Origin: Poteriospumella lacustris
Taxonomy: Eukaryota; Sar; Chrysophyceae; Chromulinales; Dinobryaceae
Assembly (NCBI GenBank): GCA_008000375.1
Contig: SMOI01000066.1
Location: 98,150 to 136,246 of the forward strand
Reading direction: 5' to 3'
Length of the DNA: 38,097 bases
The position numbers were made by a program, and so were the translations under genes. The notes beneath the pieces are model-generated. The model made no database searches and had not been told where the DNA came from. It saw nothing but the letters and a program-made list of their open reading frames with translations. Shown one piece after another: positions 21,356 to 32,234 of the stretch. Position 1 is the stretch's first letter, and every line of letters starts with the position of its first letter.

Positions 21356-22768
21356 TTAGGCTGTTGATTTATTTCGTGAATGGCGAATATGTAGACTAAG
21401 ACTGACTAAGCATACAAAACCTGCGAATGTTATCGCCGACAAAACCGTGGTGGTCGTCACGAAGTCAACCTCCAAGTCCGCCAGAAGAAAGATATTCACT
21501 AAGTTAAAGATAGGAACAACCAGAAACAGTACGGCGTAGTTGCTTGTGGCATTGTCCTTGCCAAAGCAATCAATACACAAAGGAATATACAGAACAAAAT
21601 TGCTGCCTTCGCAGAAAAACACCAAAAATGTCCACACTGCGAAGAATGCTTCACTGGTCATCGTATACGGGTAGTACCAAATGATAAACGAAAAGAAAAC
21701 ACTCATCCCCGTCAAGGTAGCAAGAGGGCCATATCGGTCGGATATAACTCCCCACACAATGCGACCCAACGCGTTGAATAGCGCAGCTGTGGATGCAACG
21801 GTCGTCAAAAATGAATCAGATTCGAAGTAATGCTGGGCGAAAACCTTCGAAGATACTGCCAAATATAAACCTCCAACGCCCGTTAGAGCTAGACACAAAG
21901 CCATATGCCAGCTCAGGGGAAGTAGAATCATTTGCAGCGGGTTCACATTGTGAATCGAGGTGCTGGTTTTTGTCGTTAATGAAACATCTTCGATCGATTC
22001 TTCCACATCCCCATCCGCATCCGCCTCCACACCCAAACCTGCGTTGATGGGATTATATTGACGCGAACCACTCGTTGAAATATTTGATTTTTCTGATGTA
22101 GTCGTCCTCGAAATATTTACGTCGGGTTCGGAAACCATCATCGATCCGACGAACATCACTACAGTGTAGATCAACGCTAGGTTTCGATACATGTTGGGGA
22201 CATTGGCAACCACCTCGGAATTAGGAGGATAGTATGATGCAAACTGACCATCTTGATCCACATGGTCATTGCTGGGATTCGCGAATCGTGATGATAGGGC
22301 GCCAAAGATAAATGGTCCGCAGCCGAACCCTGCTACGACCAGACCGCTCACTACACCTTGATGTTGAGGAAGCAATTGCACGCCGCTGGAGATGGGTACT
22401 GTGTACGTCAGTCCCATACCCAACCCAAACATGATACCCTGTGTTAACATCAGCTCCGAGAATGTTGTGCTCACCGACGCCAAGTATGTTGCCGAAACGA
22501 ATATGAAGCTGCCCAGGAAGCAGCAATTTCGATACCCAACTCGCTTGCTGACCCAGCCTGAGAAGAGAAGAGTGACACCGTGAACTGCAAGTGCTACTGG
22601 ATAAATTTTCACAGTATCTTTGTAAGAAATACTTGGGTCATAAGCTCTTAAGTATGAAGTGACGTAAGTGATGATGTTTCCCCAGTTGTACATTGTTCCG
22701 ATCACAAAATGAAGCAGAATACCACCACACACGGTTCGCCATCCTGAATGCATACTAAATGATGTCAT
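21356..22768 (-). CDS. MFS transporter, oxalate/formate antiporter (OFA) type
   Basis: Unspliced, 470 residues from the ATG at 22768 (an in-frame GTG three codons upstream was ignored). Twelve membrane spans are expected in two halves joined by a ~75-residue acidic, Ser/Thr-rich cytosolic loop (~205-280). Visible hallmarks: the first span with GTMYNWGNI, SGWVSKRVGYR (a form of the MFS loop 2-3 motif), GLGMGLTYTVP, and in the second half LGRIVWGVISDRYGP, the repeat of that motif. The YNWG first-span motif and overall plan fit the OFA/monocarboxylate branch of MFS. Substrate is probably a small organic anion, but this is a family-level guess. It is divergent from the IQ-motif protein gene. Confidence 0.85.
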   Translation of the reverse strand: MTSFSMHSGWRTVCGGILLHFVIGTMYNWGNIITYVTSYLRAYDPSISYKDTVKIYPVALAVHGVTLLFSGWVSKRVGYRNCCFLGSFIFVSATYLASVSTTFSELMLTQGIMFGLGMGLTYTVPISSGVQLLPQHQGVVSGLVVAGFGCGPFIFGALSSRFANPSNDHVDQDGQFASYYPPNSEVVANVPNMYRNLALIYTVVMFVGSMMVSEPDVNISRTTTSEKSNISTSGSRQYNPINAGLGVEADADGDVEESIEDVSLTTKTSTSIHNVNPLQMILLPLSWHMALCLALTGVGGLYLAVSSKVFAQHYFESDSFLTTVASTAALFNALGRIVWGVISDRYGPLATLTGMSVFFSFIIWYYPYTMTSEAFFAVWTFLVFFCEGSNFVLYIPLCIDCFGKDNATSNYAVLFLVVPIFNLVNIFLLADLEVDFVTTTTVLSAITFAGFVCLVSLSLHIRHSRNKSTA

Positions 22769-23237
22769 CGTTGCCACTGTTGTGTATTCACTGTGGCACT
22801 ACGCATCGAAGGGGGGAAAGTTCGTACTCTTTTCCTTTTTTCGAATGAGAACCACACCTTCGCACTTTGGTTCAGCGACTAAGATATCTCAGATCGTTTC
22901 AGTCCTCATGCAGCAGACTTTCATATCTGAATTTCGTCGTAAATAAATGGCAAACACAGGTGGGGCTCAGACAAATAGCATCGTCGTCGCGATCACGAGA
23001 AGCGTTTCTTTTTCAAACACTGTTCGGTGCCAAATCAAGCAACAATCGTCAATCACAATCGTCAATGAATCCATCCTGTCTCAATTTAATTTTTCATTGT
23101 GCGTGGGGAGTTCGGGCGTGTGATATTGGTTTTATTGCATCCGTCAGCGACGTTGAAATTGGAAATGGTTTTGTCCCAATACTTCAGCGTCTACTACAGA
23201 TTGTGAACCACTTCCAACCACTGCAGAGTACATCAGA
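22769..23237. promoter_or_regulatory. Divergent upstream region, MFS transporter and IQ protein
   Basis: 469 bases between two divergent ATGs. It holds a short tcgtcgtcgcg tract near 22980 and an imperfect direct repeat (caatcgtcaatcacaatcgtcaat, 23042-23065). No ORF here starts with a supported protein. Confidence 0.45.
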
Positions 23238-25704
23238 ATGAGATCGACAGTAAACACTTTACAGCAGCTTTCTCTCCCAACTGGGAGAGAAACCAATCCA
23301 CTGAGTGATGTAGATGCTGAAAATTCTGCCATGCAACTGCAGTTTGTTGCAAGCAAATTCAGCTTCGATCCAGAAGGATTCGAACACGAACGTCCTCTTC
23401 GGCGAAGGCCATATTATTCCCACCCGTACCTCACTTGCCTTCATTGTAATTTTCTCTACTTCTTGGATATCTCCACCATTCGATATGTGGAAGCTCAAAT
23501 CGAACAAAAGATTCGCGATGGAGAAATCGAAACGATTTCCTCTAAACCCGTCCTCTTGCCTCCCAACGATGCGTTGAAGCCCTGTGAAAGATGCAAACGT
23601 GTCGATTGCTTTGTTGCCGGGGCCATTGACGCCACAGAAGTCATCAAAGTGGAAGACCAGTAAGTGAATTCGTTGACGCCAAGGACTGTGCACTCTCTTA
23701 ACCTGTTGTGCTTGGTAATGTAGGCGTCAAGACGATCAAGAAGAATTGGAACGAATATCAGCGGCCAAAATATTGTGGGCGTATCGTCGACACTTACAGC
23801 GTATGTATACGCGGGCTATTTTCATAGCGCGAACTGCTCGAAAGCAATTGAAGAGCAAAGCTGCTACGATGATCGCCAGCATTGCACGTGGTCGCTTGGC
23901 GCGTCGACGATACGTGACCGAGCAGCATCTCGTAAATATCCGCGAATCACATGCGCTGCTGGTACGACATGCCCTCAAGATAGTTCCGGGAAAACCGAAG
24001 GTCTTCTGGTACCGTAGACCCATCGAATTGAAGTTAGTCTTCGCCAACTACGTCGATCTCGTGGAACGGACTGGTTTTCAACCCCCTCGTATCATTGTCG
24101 AGCGAAACATCGCCGAACTTAGTCGAAGAATTACTGCACGAAAGAATGAATTGATCATTATGGTTCAAAAGCGTTGGCGTGGGTTTGTAGCTCGTCGTAT
24201 CGTTCGCTATTTCCGTACGGAAATTCATCGTATCTTTTCACACATGGTGGCCAATTCTATGCGTATTCAAGCCGCGTATCGAGGACATGCTGTGCGACGG
24301 AAGGTCACGCAATGGAGAACCATTCAGTATCACCAACAGCTCATGCGCGACTATCAGCATCAGCGTAAAGTGGCTGATATCGGTGATCGTCGGGCACTGG
24401 CGGCGGAGAAGGCAAAGATTGGGTATCAGCAAGAGCGAAAAGACGCTCAAGTTGGCCGCTTCATGGACAAAGTGGCCTTTGCTTCGGAGATCCCTTCGTC
24501 TACGGTCGGGTCGATGAAGTCCATGAATGCGTACCAATTGAACAAGACAGGTGTTCTCCATGCATTGGACGACTCGGCCTTCGGCGATGATCGGTACATG
24601 TTTCGCGATGCGCAAGTGATTTCCGAAGACCAGCAATTGGTCAAAGACGAAGCCAGTCGAGTTCAAGCTGATATTGATCGATTGGCCTTCATCAAGCGTC
24701 GTATAGCCGAACCCGGACCTTTAGGATACGGATTTCGGTCGGGAATCTCAACGAATACACGTGTCCAATCGGCGATCGCGAAAGTCTTGAGTATGAAAAA
24801 GGAATGCAGCCGATCGAAGGCGATGCGATTGTATTTCCAACGAGAGTTTGAAGCCATCAACAACCGTTCCTTTGAGCGGGTGAGCAAGAATCAGCGTGCG
24901 ATTGCGCTTGCACCGGGACCGCTACCTGATATGAATACATTGGATCCCTACAACGCTACCATCACTGCTCAACTCCGAGACAAGGAAAAAGCCTTAGCCA
25001 TCGCTATGCCAGGCAAAAAGATATCTACGTATTCTGAACGACTGCGTACCGAATTTCGATTGTACAATTTGTCGCGATTGGGCGACGAAGCGGTGATCAA
25101 TCGACCAGGATCACAGAAGACGAAGCAAGCGCCTCCGTCGCTCTTAGAAACGGTCAAAGTTCCACCAAAGAAACGAGATTCTATGATATCGAGTCGTGAA
25201 GGAAGTCGCTCGGCCTTGTCATCTCCTCCGTCGTCGTCATCTATGGCCACGCGACCATTGGCATCGTCCGCATCCATAAACCATCTGGACGAAACGGGCG
25301 ATTCCATGGCGAAAGCTCCATCGTCTCGTGGACGTCCTCGAGGGGAAGTCACGTTTTCATCGTTTTTAAAAGATACAGCAGTGATCGTCGATGATGGTGA
25401 TGATGGTGACGCAGGTAGCGACGCCGGAGATGATGGCGTGTCACCAATGACCAGCCCCCACGATAAGACCAAACCTGGCGGAGGCTTTGCGTCTTCATCA
25501 AAACTTCGAGTGCGTCGTTTCCGTACGGGCGATGAAGCCGATGCAAAAAAGAAAGAAACGGTCCAACGAGCAAAACAACGCGCTGAACGTGCAGCCATGG
25601 TTGCGAGTCGTCCCAAGTACAAGGGGTACACGTTTCCCAACAACATCAATTTCAATGCGGTGGGTTGGTTGTACGAAGAAGACGACGATGCGATCTTTGG
25701 ATAA
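23238..25704 (+). CDS. IQ-motif protein with N-terminal CxxC pairs
   Basis: Exons 23238-23659 and 23724-25704 with a 64-nt intron; 800 residues. The N-terminus has CxxC at 67-70 and CxxC at 116-119 plus Cys124, a spacing that could bind one zinc ion. Residues ~150-205 and ~280-345 carry basic IQ-like repeats (RIQAAYRGHAVRRKV, MVQKRWRGFVARRIVRYF), which in known proteins bind calmodulin or similar EF-hand light chains. The middle part is charged and helical; ~470-620 is Ser/Pro/Asp-rich and probably disordered; the end contains a conserved-looking PNNINFNAVGWLYEEDDD. Ciliary and cytoskeletal scaffold proteins of protists often have this plan, so an axonemal or basal-body role is plausible but inferred. 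I do not recognise a named ortholog. Confidence 0.85.
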
Positions 25705-26079
25705 ACCTGTGCCTGCAGCAGATCTGCTATCTCCCTCATTCAATTATGCTGTTCTTATTGTAAATAGGTCTCTTCTATGTAAGTAGGTCATGACGAAAGT
25801 GGTACCAGTTCAAACCCCCTCATGGCCATTGCAGGCGACACGATCTACAGGAATGAAGCGCGTTTTCAAAACGTGTATCGCTGACACAACACCGAAGGGC
25901 CTTCAGGTGGTTAGATCCGATTCGAAGTTCAACAGCAGGGGTATTACATGAACACAAACAAAGCAAGCATACATACAGGCGACACGACACTGTGGTCATG
26001 CTGGACGTGATGTGCTTCAACACAGGTCAATATACACAACACCACACCGCGAAGGTCATCGATCAGGCAACAACGATGC
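25705..26079. other. Convergent intergenic region
   Basis: 375 bases between the 3' ends of the IQ protein and the Gly/Arg-rich coiled-coil protein. Only short unsupported ORFs are present. I see nothing else in it. Confidence 0.5.
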
Positions 26080-28284
26080 TCAGCCAAATTTTCCACGTTT
26101 GGCATTTCCGAGCAAACGATCGAGTTGATCTCCACCAACGGATGGGTAGTCGTCGTCGTCACGAATCGGCATGTACTTGCTTTGTCCCTTCAATTCTAAG
26201 TCTAATCCGTCCCCGCCATGACGACCGCGGCCTCCACCACGAGGTGCACTGGGTCCTTCGTCTTCGTACGTCACAATTTGTGGCCCCTTCGCAGCCTTCA
26301 GTTGCAGCTTAGCGAAGCCGTTGAGACCCCCGCCACCGCCGCCATCACCACCGCCTCTTGCACCAGCTTTCGCCTTGCCCAACGACAAATCAGGACTACT
26401 TTGCATCTTCATCGCGCTCTTACCCGCGACGCCGCCACCTCCACCGCCAAGACTATTCCGCCCGCCATGGGCCGATCTTGATGAAGCGGCCGTTGGTGGC
26501 GCTGCGCTAACTTTCTTCTTGTCGTTAGACGCGACGGCGTGGCCGAAGGCGACTTTCATGTTCTTTTTGCTCAATGGCGGCACAGGCTCTTTGTCTTTCT
26601 TGTTGTCATACATCGAACTGGGTCTAGGTTTGACCGCAGATTTACTGCGACCATTGTCAACGAGGGAACCACCGCCACCATTGACGCTCCCAACGCCACG
26701 AGAACGTTCCACCGAATTGGCTCGACTTTGTTGGAAAGCCGATTTGGATCGCAAGGCCCCCGCACCAGCGGCGGTCAACACGCCACCTTTACCACCTGGT
26801 GCAACAACTCCCTTGCCACCACCAACACCAGGCTTTTGCAGGTTCTATCGACCATACGGACATCATCAAGACATGAAACATACCACCACTGCGAATGCGG
26901 CGCTGCCGAACGTACCTTGATCAGCGATGCCTGTTGTTCGATTTCGCTTTGCAGCTTCTCTTGCTGCACCAACAGCTTGTCGCACAACTTCGACAATTCA
27001 TCGTATTGCTCAACTGACACAAACTCATCGTCCGCTCCAGCCGTGGGAACACGACCCCTGCCACCGGCGGCTCCACGGCCACCGGCTCCACGTCCGCCGC
27101 CACGTCCACCTCCTGCATCGCTGGACTCGTAATCGTCTTCAAAGGAGTTGCCACGGCGGATATTGCCCGCTCCCCCACCTCGAGGAGCTCCACGTGCTGG
27201 TGGCTCGTCGTCGTAGTCATCTGCAGCGGCACCACGACGAGGTGCCAACGGTGGGACGCCAGCGCGACCGCCACGTCGCGCCGCACCGCCCGTGAAGCTG
27301 CTGTCATCGTCATCTTCATCTCGCCCGGGACCACGGCGTCCACCAGCACCTAATCCACCTTGTTGTTGGCGAACATTCTTTTTGGGAGGCAAATCATAGC
27401 CGGAATCTTGGTCGCCTTCGGGATCAAAGTCCAACCCCGGAATGCCGCCTTTCTTTTTCGCCGCAGGAGCCCCTGCATTACGATTGCGTACGTTGCTTCC
27501 TCCGTAATCTTCATCTCGCGATCCATAACTATCTTGATCGTTGTCTCGAAAAGGAGGACGTTTTCCTCCACCTTTTCCTCCTCCCGCAGGAGGCTCCACG
27601 GGTAGGCCACGACTCCGCATGTATTCTTCATATTCGCGTCGTTTCGTTTCTTCCTCTTTGCGTTTTTCTTCTTCTTTTCGGCGCTTATTTTCCTCAATTT
27701 GTTGACGCAATGCATTTTGGTAGTCCGCTTCTTTCCTGAAAGATCGCGAATGGGGGTGAATGGTAATTGACGAGTCAATGGAAACCATCAGGAGCTTACT
27801 TTTGACGGGCCATCTTTTCTTGTGCCGAACTGCTGTTGTTCATTTCTTGAATGGCGCTCATGAATTTCTTGGGAGATCCTTGAGGAGATACATTTCCATG
27901 AGCGGCAGGTTCGCGGTAAGGGTCATCAAGGCCTGGGATACGACGATTGTTCCCGCCATAGTCAGGACCACCACTGCGACGCCCTCGCGGCTCTTCGTAA
28001 TGGTCATCGTCGTCGTAGTCATTTCTCCTGAGCGGCGGGACATTATTACGGGGTCCTTTCTTCTTTGGAGAATCGTACATCGGTGGAGAGTAGTCGCGAC
28101 GCGATTGACGGCCTCCTTCATTGGCGTTAACGTTAACGATAGCCTTCAAATTGGTTACTGTGTTACCGGAAGCGTCACGCAGCGGGGCACCACCCCCACC
28201 TCGAGAATTTCCCCAAATCCAGCCCTCCTCTCCATTGGATTCTTCAGCGTCGTTAAAGCTTGACTTCTGACGTCGAAAACTCAT
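26080..28284 (-). CDS. Gly/Arg-rich low-complexity protein with coiled coils (CSPP1/CCDC66-like motif)
   Basis: Minus-strand exons 28284-27800, 27735-26916 and 26844-26080; introns of 64 and 71 nt; 689 residues. Just after exon 1 lies YQNALRQQIEENKRRKEEE, then a Lys/Glu/Arg-rich helix (~163-200). This 'ALRxQIEE' type of motif occurs in centrosomal and ciliary proteins such as CSPP1 and CCDC66. A second coiled coil (~405-435) ends exon 2. Most of the rest is Gly/Arg/Asp low complexity, including RGGGRGAGGRGAAGGRGR, and the C-terminus has YEDEGPSAPRGG and a final LDRLLGNAKRGKFG. The GC-rich composition makes long antisense ORFs, which are spurious. Microtubule or basal-body association is a guess from the motif; RNA binding through RGG-like repeats is the alternative. 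Confidence 0.82.
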
Positions 28285-28769
28285 TCACACCTCTATGGCA
28301 AACCAGGTCGTCAACGATTTCGAAGGTGATTGATTGCTTGATTCTCGAGACTTTTTGCCTCTCTTTGCCTCTCGGTTGGTTTGCAACTGACCAGCAATAT
28401 TTAGTGATATCAGCCTATGTATATATGTCAAATGGCTCACCGCTGCCACGGTTGATCAAAGTAACTTTGATCAAAGTAAGAGGTTGACTTGTTGGACTTG
28501 TTGCTCTCCAAATCGAAACAGTTACATTTGACTTTTGACGTCTTTCTTACCGTCACTCTACTCTAACACGCAAACATGACGATGTTTTTGTGAGACGTTT
28601 CATCGCCAGCAGCGGGTGGGTCAACGGACACAGCAGACAGTTGGAACCGTCTCACAAAATAAACCATAAATAAAGGGCGGTGCCAACGAAGAAAACAAAC
28701 TCAAATCGACATCCTCTTCATGTGCCTATAATCTTCTGTACACGAACTACATCGAAGTGTTCTCCAAGC
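28285..28769. promoter_or_regulatory. Divergent upstream region with a repeated palindromic element
   Basis: 485 bases between two divergent ATGs. It contains two copies of ttgatcaaagtaa (28452-28464 and 28467-28479) and, about 95-110 bases before the ATG at 28770, an A/T-rich stretch (aaataaaccataaataaa) that could serve as a core promoter. Confidence 0.5.
28452..28479. repeat. Tandem 13-bp direct repeat forming palindromes
   Basis: ttgatcaaagtaa occurs twice with a 15-base period. The junction creates the perfect 12-base palindrome ctttgatcaaag (28465-28476) and a 9-base inverted pair, gatcaaagt and acttgatc-type arms around one central base (28454-28472). The arrangement looks like a binding site for a dimeric regulator. 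Confidence 0.7.
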
Positions 28770-30257
28770 ATGGGGGATTCCAGTCAAACGAAAGATCCCA
28801 TTCTTGTGGCCTTGCGAGTTCCCACTGAACGACGCACCAAACGAGATTTGCAACCCATCATTGAATTTGTGCGTGGATTGAAGTTTTTTCATTCATTTTC
28901 ACAATATCCACATACCGTAGAAGCTATTGCTTCCCATTTAAATTTACACACATTTTTCTCGGGTGAAATTGTCTTCAGTGAAGGCGACCCGGGCGATCTC
29001 TTCTATATCATTCTGGATGGAGAAGTTACCATCAGCAAACGCAAGAAATTGCATTCATTAATCGACTTTGTCACAGAAAACGTAGTATTGGTGAAACTTG
29101 GAGTGGGTAAATATTTTGGTGAAACCGCGTTGGAGAGCCAAGAGGGTCTGCGGACAGCAACCGCCACAGCATCCAAGCCCTCCAATCTCCTCTCTCTGAA
29201 CCGAAATGCCTATCAAACCATCCTGTTAGAATTGAAACTACTCCTTCGTGGTGCAGTGCGGCGATCGCTATCGTCGCCATCCTCTATATTCGGTCACATC
29301 AACGCCGACATCATCGAGCGTCTCTCGGAACTGGTCGTCATTCGTACCTTTGGCCTACAGGAGGAGATCTTTTCAGCAGGCCGAAAAGTCAACAGTTTGA
29401 TGGTTGTCAAGACCGGAATAGTAAAGCTAATCAAGAGTATATCAAGGCGTGATATGGATTCGACAATTCAACAGGAGGAAGCCAAGTATGCACCGCCGGA
29501 TCCTTCGGCATTCTCAACGTTGTCGAGACCGACGACTCCTGCAACGCCCCTACTGACGCCATTAGAATCACCTGTTATGTCATCGCGATCACCAAGAGCC
29601 CCTGGATCATCGCATCCAACGTCAAAGCTCAAATCACCTCGCTCTGGACGACTGTCGCCCATCACCAGTTCACCTGCTCGGCCGACTCCAGCATCATCAC
29701 TATTTCCTTCGAAAGCTGGAGCAGCTGCCTCCCCAATAACTTCTTCAAGACCCTCGGGGCCTCTATCTGCATCGAAGACCGTGTCACCGGTCTCAACCCC
29801 TTCGAAGCCCGGAAGAACGTCCCCCAAACGAGGTGCAGAAGAAACACCATTGGGGTATTGGGTCCTCACGAGAAGTGATGCTTACATCGAATCTTCCCGT
29901 ACACGTCGTCCTGGTGAACATGGTTCTCCTGGACATCCGCGAGGCTCAGCAGAAGATCAAATTGATTTTACAGTCGCAGTGCTTATGCCGGGACAAGTGT
30001 GTGGTGAAACGGCACTGCTTGATCCAGAATATCCGTCTCCAATTTCAGCAGTTGCAGCGACAGCTGTGGAACTCTATTGTTTTGACAGTGAATTACTTTT
30101 TGCGTTGGGCATTCACCGTGATCGACGAATTATGCGCAGTCTTATGGATGATTGGAAATTCCGCAATCCGCCCCAAGCAGAGATCTTGAAACAGCTCCGT
30201 GAGCGGTATAAGTGGGAAAAACGGAAAGGAAACATCTTGAAATCCATGGCCAAATAG
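28770..30257 (+). CDS. Double cyclic-nucleotide-binding-domain protein, second domain interrupted
   Basis: Unspliced, 495 residues. The ATG at 28770 is the first in a frame that opens earlier with GTG. Domain CNB-A (~55-170) has GEIVFSEGDPGDLFYIILDGEV and the phosphate-binding cassette GETALESQEGLRTATA with the phosphate-contacting Arg. CNB-B starts ~173 (GLQEEIFSAGRKVNSLMVVKTGIVKLI) but is split by ~165 residues of Ser/Pro/Thr-rich sequence (~227-390) before AVLMPGQVCGETALLDPEYPSPISAVA. In that second cassette the Arg is replaced, so canonical cAMP or cGMP binding is unlikely there. The C-terminus is basic and helical. No kinase or channel domain is attached. Such stand-alone CNB proteins are known as regulatory subunits or ciliary factors; the partner is not evident. 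Confidence 0.86.
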   Translation: MGDSSQTKDPILVALRVPTERRTKRDLQPIIEFVRGLKFFHSFSQYPHTVEAIASHLNLHTFFSGEIVFSEGDPGDLFYIILDGEVTISKRKKLHSLIDFVTENVVLVKLGVGKYFGETALESQEGLRTATATASKPSNLLSLNRNAYQTILLELKLLLRGAVRRSLSSPSSIFGHINADIIERLSELVVIRTFGLQEEIFSAGRKVNSLMVVKTGIVKLIKSISRRDMDSTIQQEEAKYAPPDPSAFSTLSRPTTPATPLLTPLESPVMSSRSPRAPGSSHPTSKLKSPRSGRLSPITSSPARPTPASSLFPSKAGAAASPITSSRPSGPLSASKTVSPVSTPSKPGRTSPKRGAEETPLGYWVLTRSDAYIESSRTRRPGEHGSPGHPRGSAEDQIDFTVAVLMPGQVCGETALLDPEYPSPISAVAATAVELYCFDSELLFALGIHRDRRIMRSLMDDWKFRNPPQAEILKQLRERYKWEKRKGNILKSMAK

Positions 30258-30719
30258 AGATTTCGGTTTGCAGAGATATGGCTCATGGAGTCCATAACCT
30301 TGAGAAACCGATATTTGTGTGTGGTACCGTCGTTTCCCCGTCTTTTATTTTACCATTTGTTATGCGTTATCGTCACCATTCTTGCTATTCTTTCCTCTTC
30401 TTTTTCTCCAGCGAGTACTTCAGTGAGCTGCCCTATCGTTCATGACTATGTCATCCGCCCGCGCACGAGTGATTCGGTTTCTTTCCTCGACTTGTGATCG
30501 TTTCTTTCTTTCTTTCTCGCTCCCTTGTGCGCATCATCAGCTCCGACGATCAACTGTTTCTCCACATGTGCGTTTCCATTTCTACACTCTTCGTTGACGG
30601 TTTCTCTTTCTGTGCTGTTGCAGTTTATTCGAAGAATACTTCTTCTATCGTTAATTGATTTCCAATTGTCACGACGACGGTACAAATGATTGGATTGATC
30701 TGTGTAGACTCGGCGGTGT
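30258..30719. other. Convergent intergenic region, pyrimidine-rich
   Basis: 462 bases between the 3' ends of the CNB protein and the FAD oxidoreductase. It is rich in T and C (ttctttctttctttctcgctccc near 30500). No gene is supported. Confidence 0.5.
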
Positions 30720-32234
30720 TTACAAGTGCTCGGCTTTCAAAATGCCGTCGGCCGCAGCGATGCCGCTGATGACGGCGGCTTCAATGCCGTCGGCTTCATT
30801 CGCTGGTACCAAATAGTCACCACACGCTGCGAAACGTGACAGAGGATGCACAAAGCTGCGTCCCTGTCCATGAAGTGTGTATCCCGGGGACGTCGCGAAG
30901 AGATCGCCGACGGAAGCGCCGCCCTTCCAAGAAGGAAACGCAGCGCTCCAACGATGAGAAATGGCACAGAGGACATTTTCATCCGACATATACCTCGCCA
31001 TATCTCCACTATGGCCATTTTCGAGTACCAATTGTCGAAAAGCCTATTCACAGCAAAGAAAACACACACAGGCAGTACATATCACGCGTGAGTTGTCGCA
31101 ATTTGCCATAAAACTCAGAGTGGAGGGTACCTCAAGTAGCTTCGGCTTTGAAACGGCATTTACTCGTTGCTTGCGCTCCTCAAAGGTAACCTCTTGACCA
31201 CGCAACTCTTCATCGACCTCCCTGTATCATCAATTCATGAGTCCTTCACTCCAACCATCACCATTGCATCCGCTTACCGCAATAAATTCTTCGCGAAAGC
31301 GGCAGTGGATTGGACAATCCATTTTTGAACGTTGGACGCATCGCCAGGTTTGGAACTGTCCTTGCAAATACGATGCACTGTGCCTTCCAGATTTTCACAC
31401 TGTACCGAATCGAAGGGAAACAATGAACATGGAATGGGCTCCTTCAGTGCCAACATGAGCACAACGTTTGGAACCGAGACGAAGTGATCCTTTACGACAC
31501 GTGCGAACTCATCCTGCACAGCTCTCAAAGCATCATTGTTGTCGGATGGAAGTCGAAGAAGATCATTAGAGCAGGATCTATCTGCGCCAATAATCCAATC
31601 AAAATCCCCCCAGTTAATAGTTGATTCTGGTGTGGGACCCTGCAGCCTCCAGTGGTACCCACGGTGATGAGATAGTGCTTCAGTTGACACAGCTGGTGAC
31701 ACTTTGGATGAGAAGTGCGTCGAAATAGGACGATCTTCAATAAGATTTTTGCAAATCGAATTCATGTGAGGAACTCCAACGTATCGAACTGTCGTCGTAT
31801 CGGCTCGATAAACGCTGCCTTCTGCACTGCGAATGGTGTGCTGTCCGCTCCATGGCTTCACCCATCCTTTCGATTCCCAACGCAGTATTTCCTGCGAAAA
31901 CGTTTTCGTGCGCAGTGATTTTATATCTTGGGCCCTGCAACATATCAACGAGCAATCAGAGTGTAAATGGCCGTGGAAGGAGACCATCATCCACCAGTGA
32001 CTTACCCATGATTGAATTGAATGTCCGGTGATGCTCTTCGTGTGGCTGCTCTTCCGCCAACACCTCTTCCGACTTCAAAAAGGGATACATCCACCCCTCG
32101 TGAAGCTAATCTGTTGGCAGCTGCACATGCGGATACACCTCCACCACAAATAGCGACTCTACATCAAAAGGCGAAGTGATGCAGAGGTCTTTCCTGGCTG
32201 ATACGGGATCTCACCTCAAAGACTTTGCCTGCAT
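30720..32234 (-). CDS. Renalase-like FAD/NAD(P)-binding amine oxidase family protein
   Basis: Minus-strand exons 32234-32215, 32158-32006, 31934-31278, 31221-31131 and 31043-30720; introns of 56, 71, 56 and 87 nt; 414 residues. The first exon encodes only six full codons plus two bases; splicing it yields the FAD-binding dinucleotide fold start VAICGGGVSACAAANRLA (8-25), Glu35 for the ribose and GVGGRAATRR (39-48), then NHGAQ (~57-61), as in renalase-like proteins. The C-terminus has SHRW and, as the second flavin-contact segment, CGDYL...GIEAAVISGIAAADGIL. Family role: FAD-dependent oxidation of small amines, dihydronicotinamides or related compounds; the substrate is not known. No obvious signal or transit peptide. 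Every junction keeps frame and restores conserved text, which supports the five-exon model. Confidence 0.88.

Noticed and set aside
24969-25739. 256-codon antisense ORF
   Set aside because: It is opposite the disordered tail of the IQ protein; repeated Ser/Pro codons read as Asp/Gly/Arg on the other strand.
26321-26920. 199-codon Pro-rich plus-strand ORF
   Set aside because: It is the complement of the Gly-rich coiled-coil protein gene; the poly-Pro text is a mirror of Gly codons.
29468-29869. 133-codon antisense ORF in the CNB protein gene
   Set aside because: It is the complement of the Ser/Pro-rich insert and has no features of its own.
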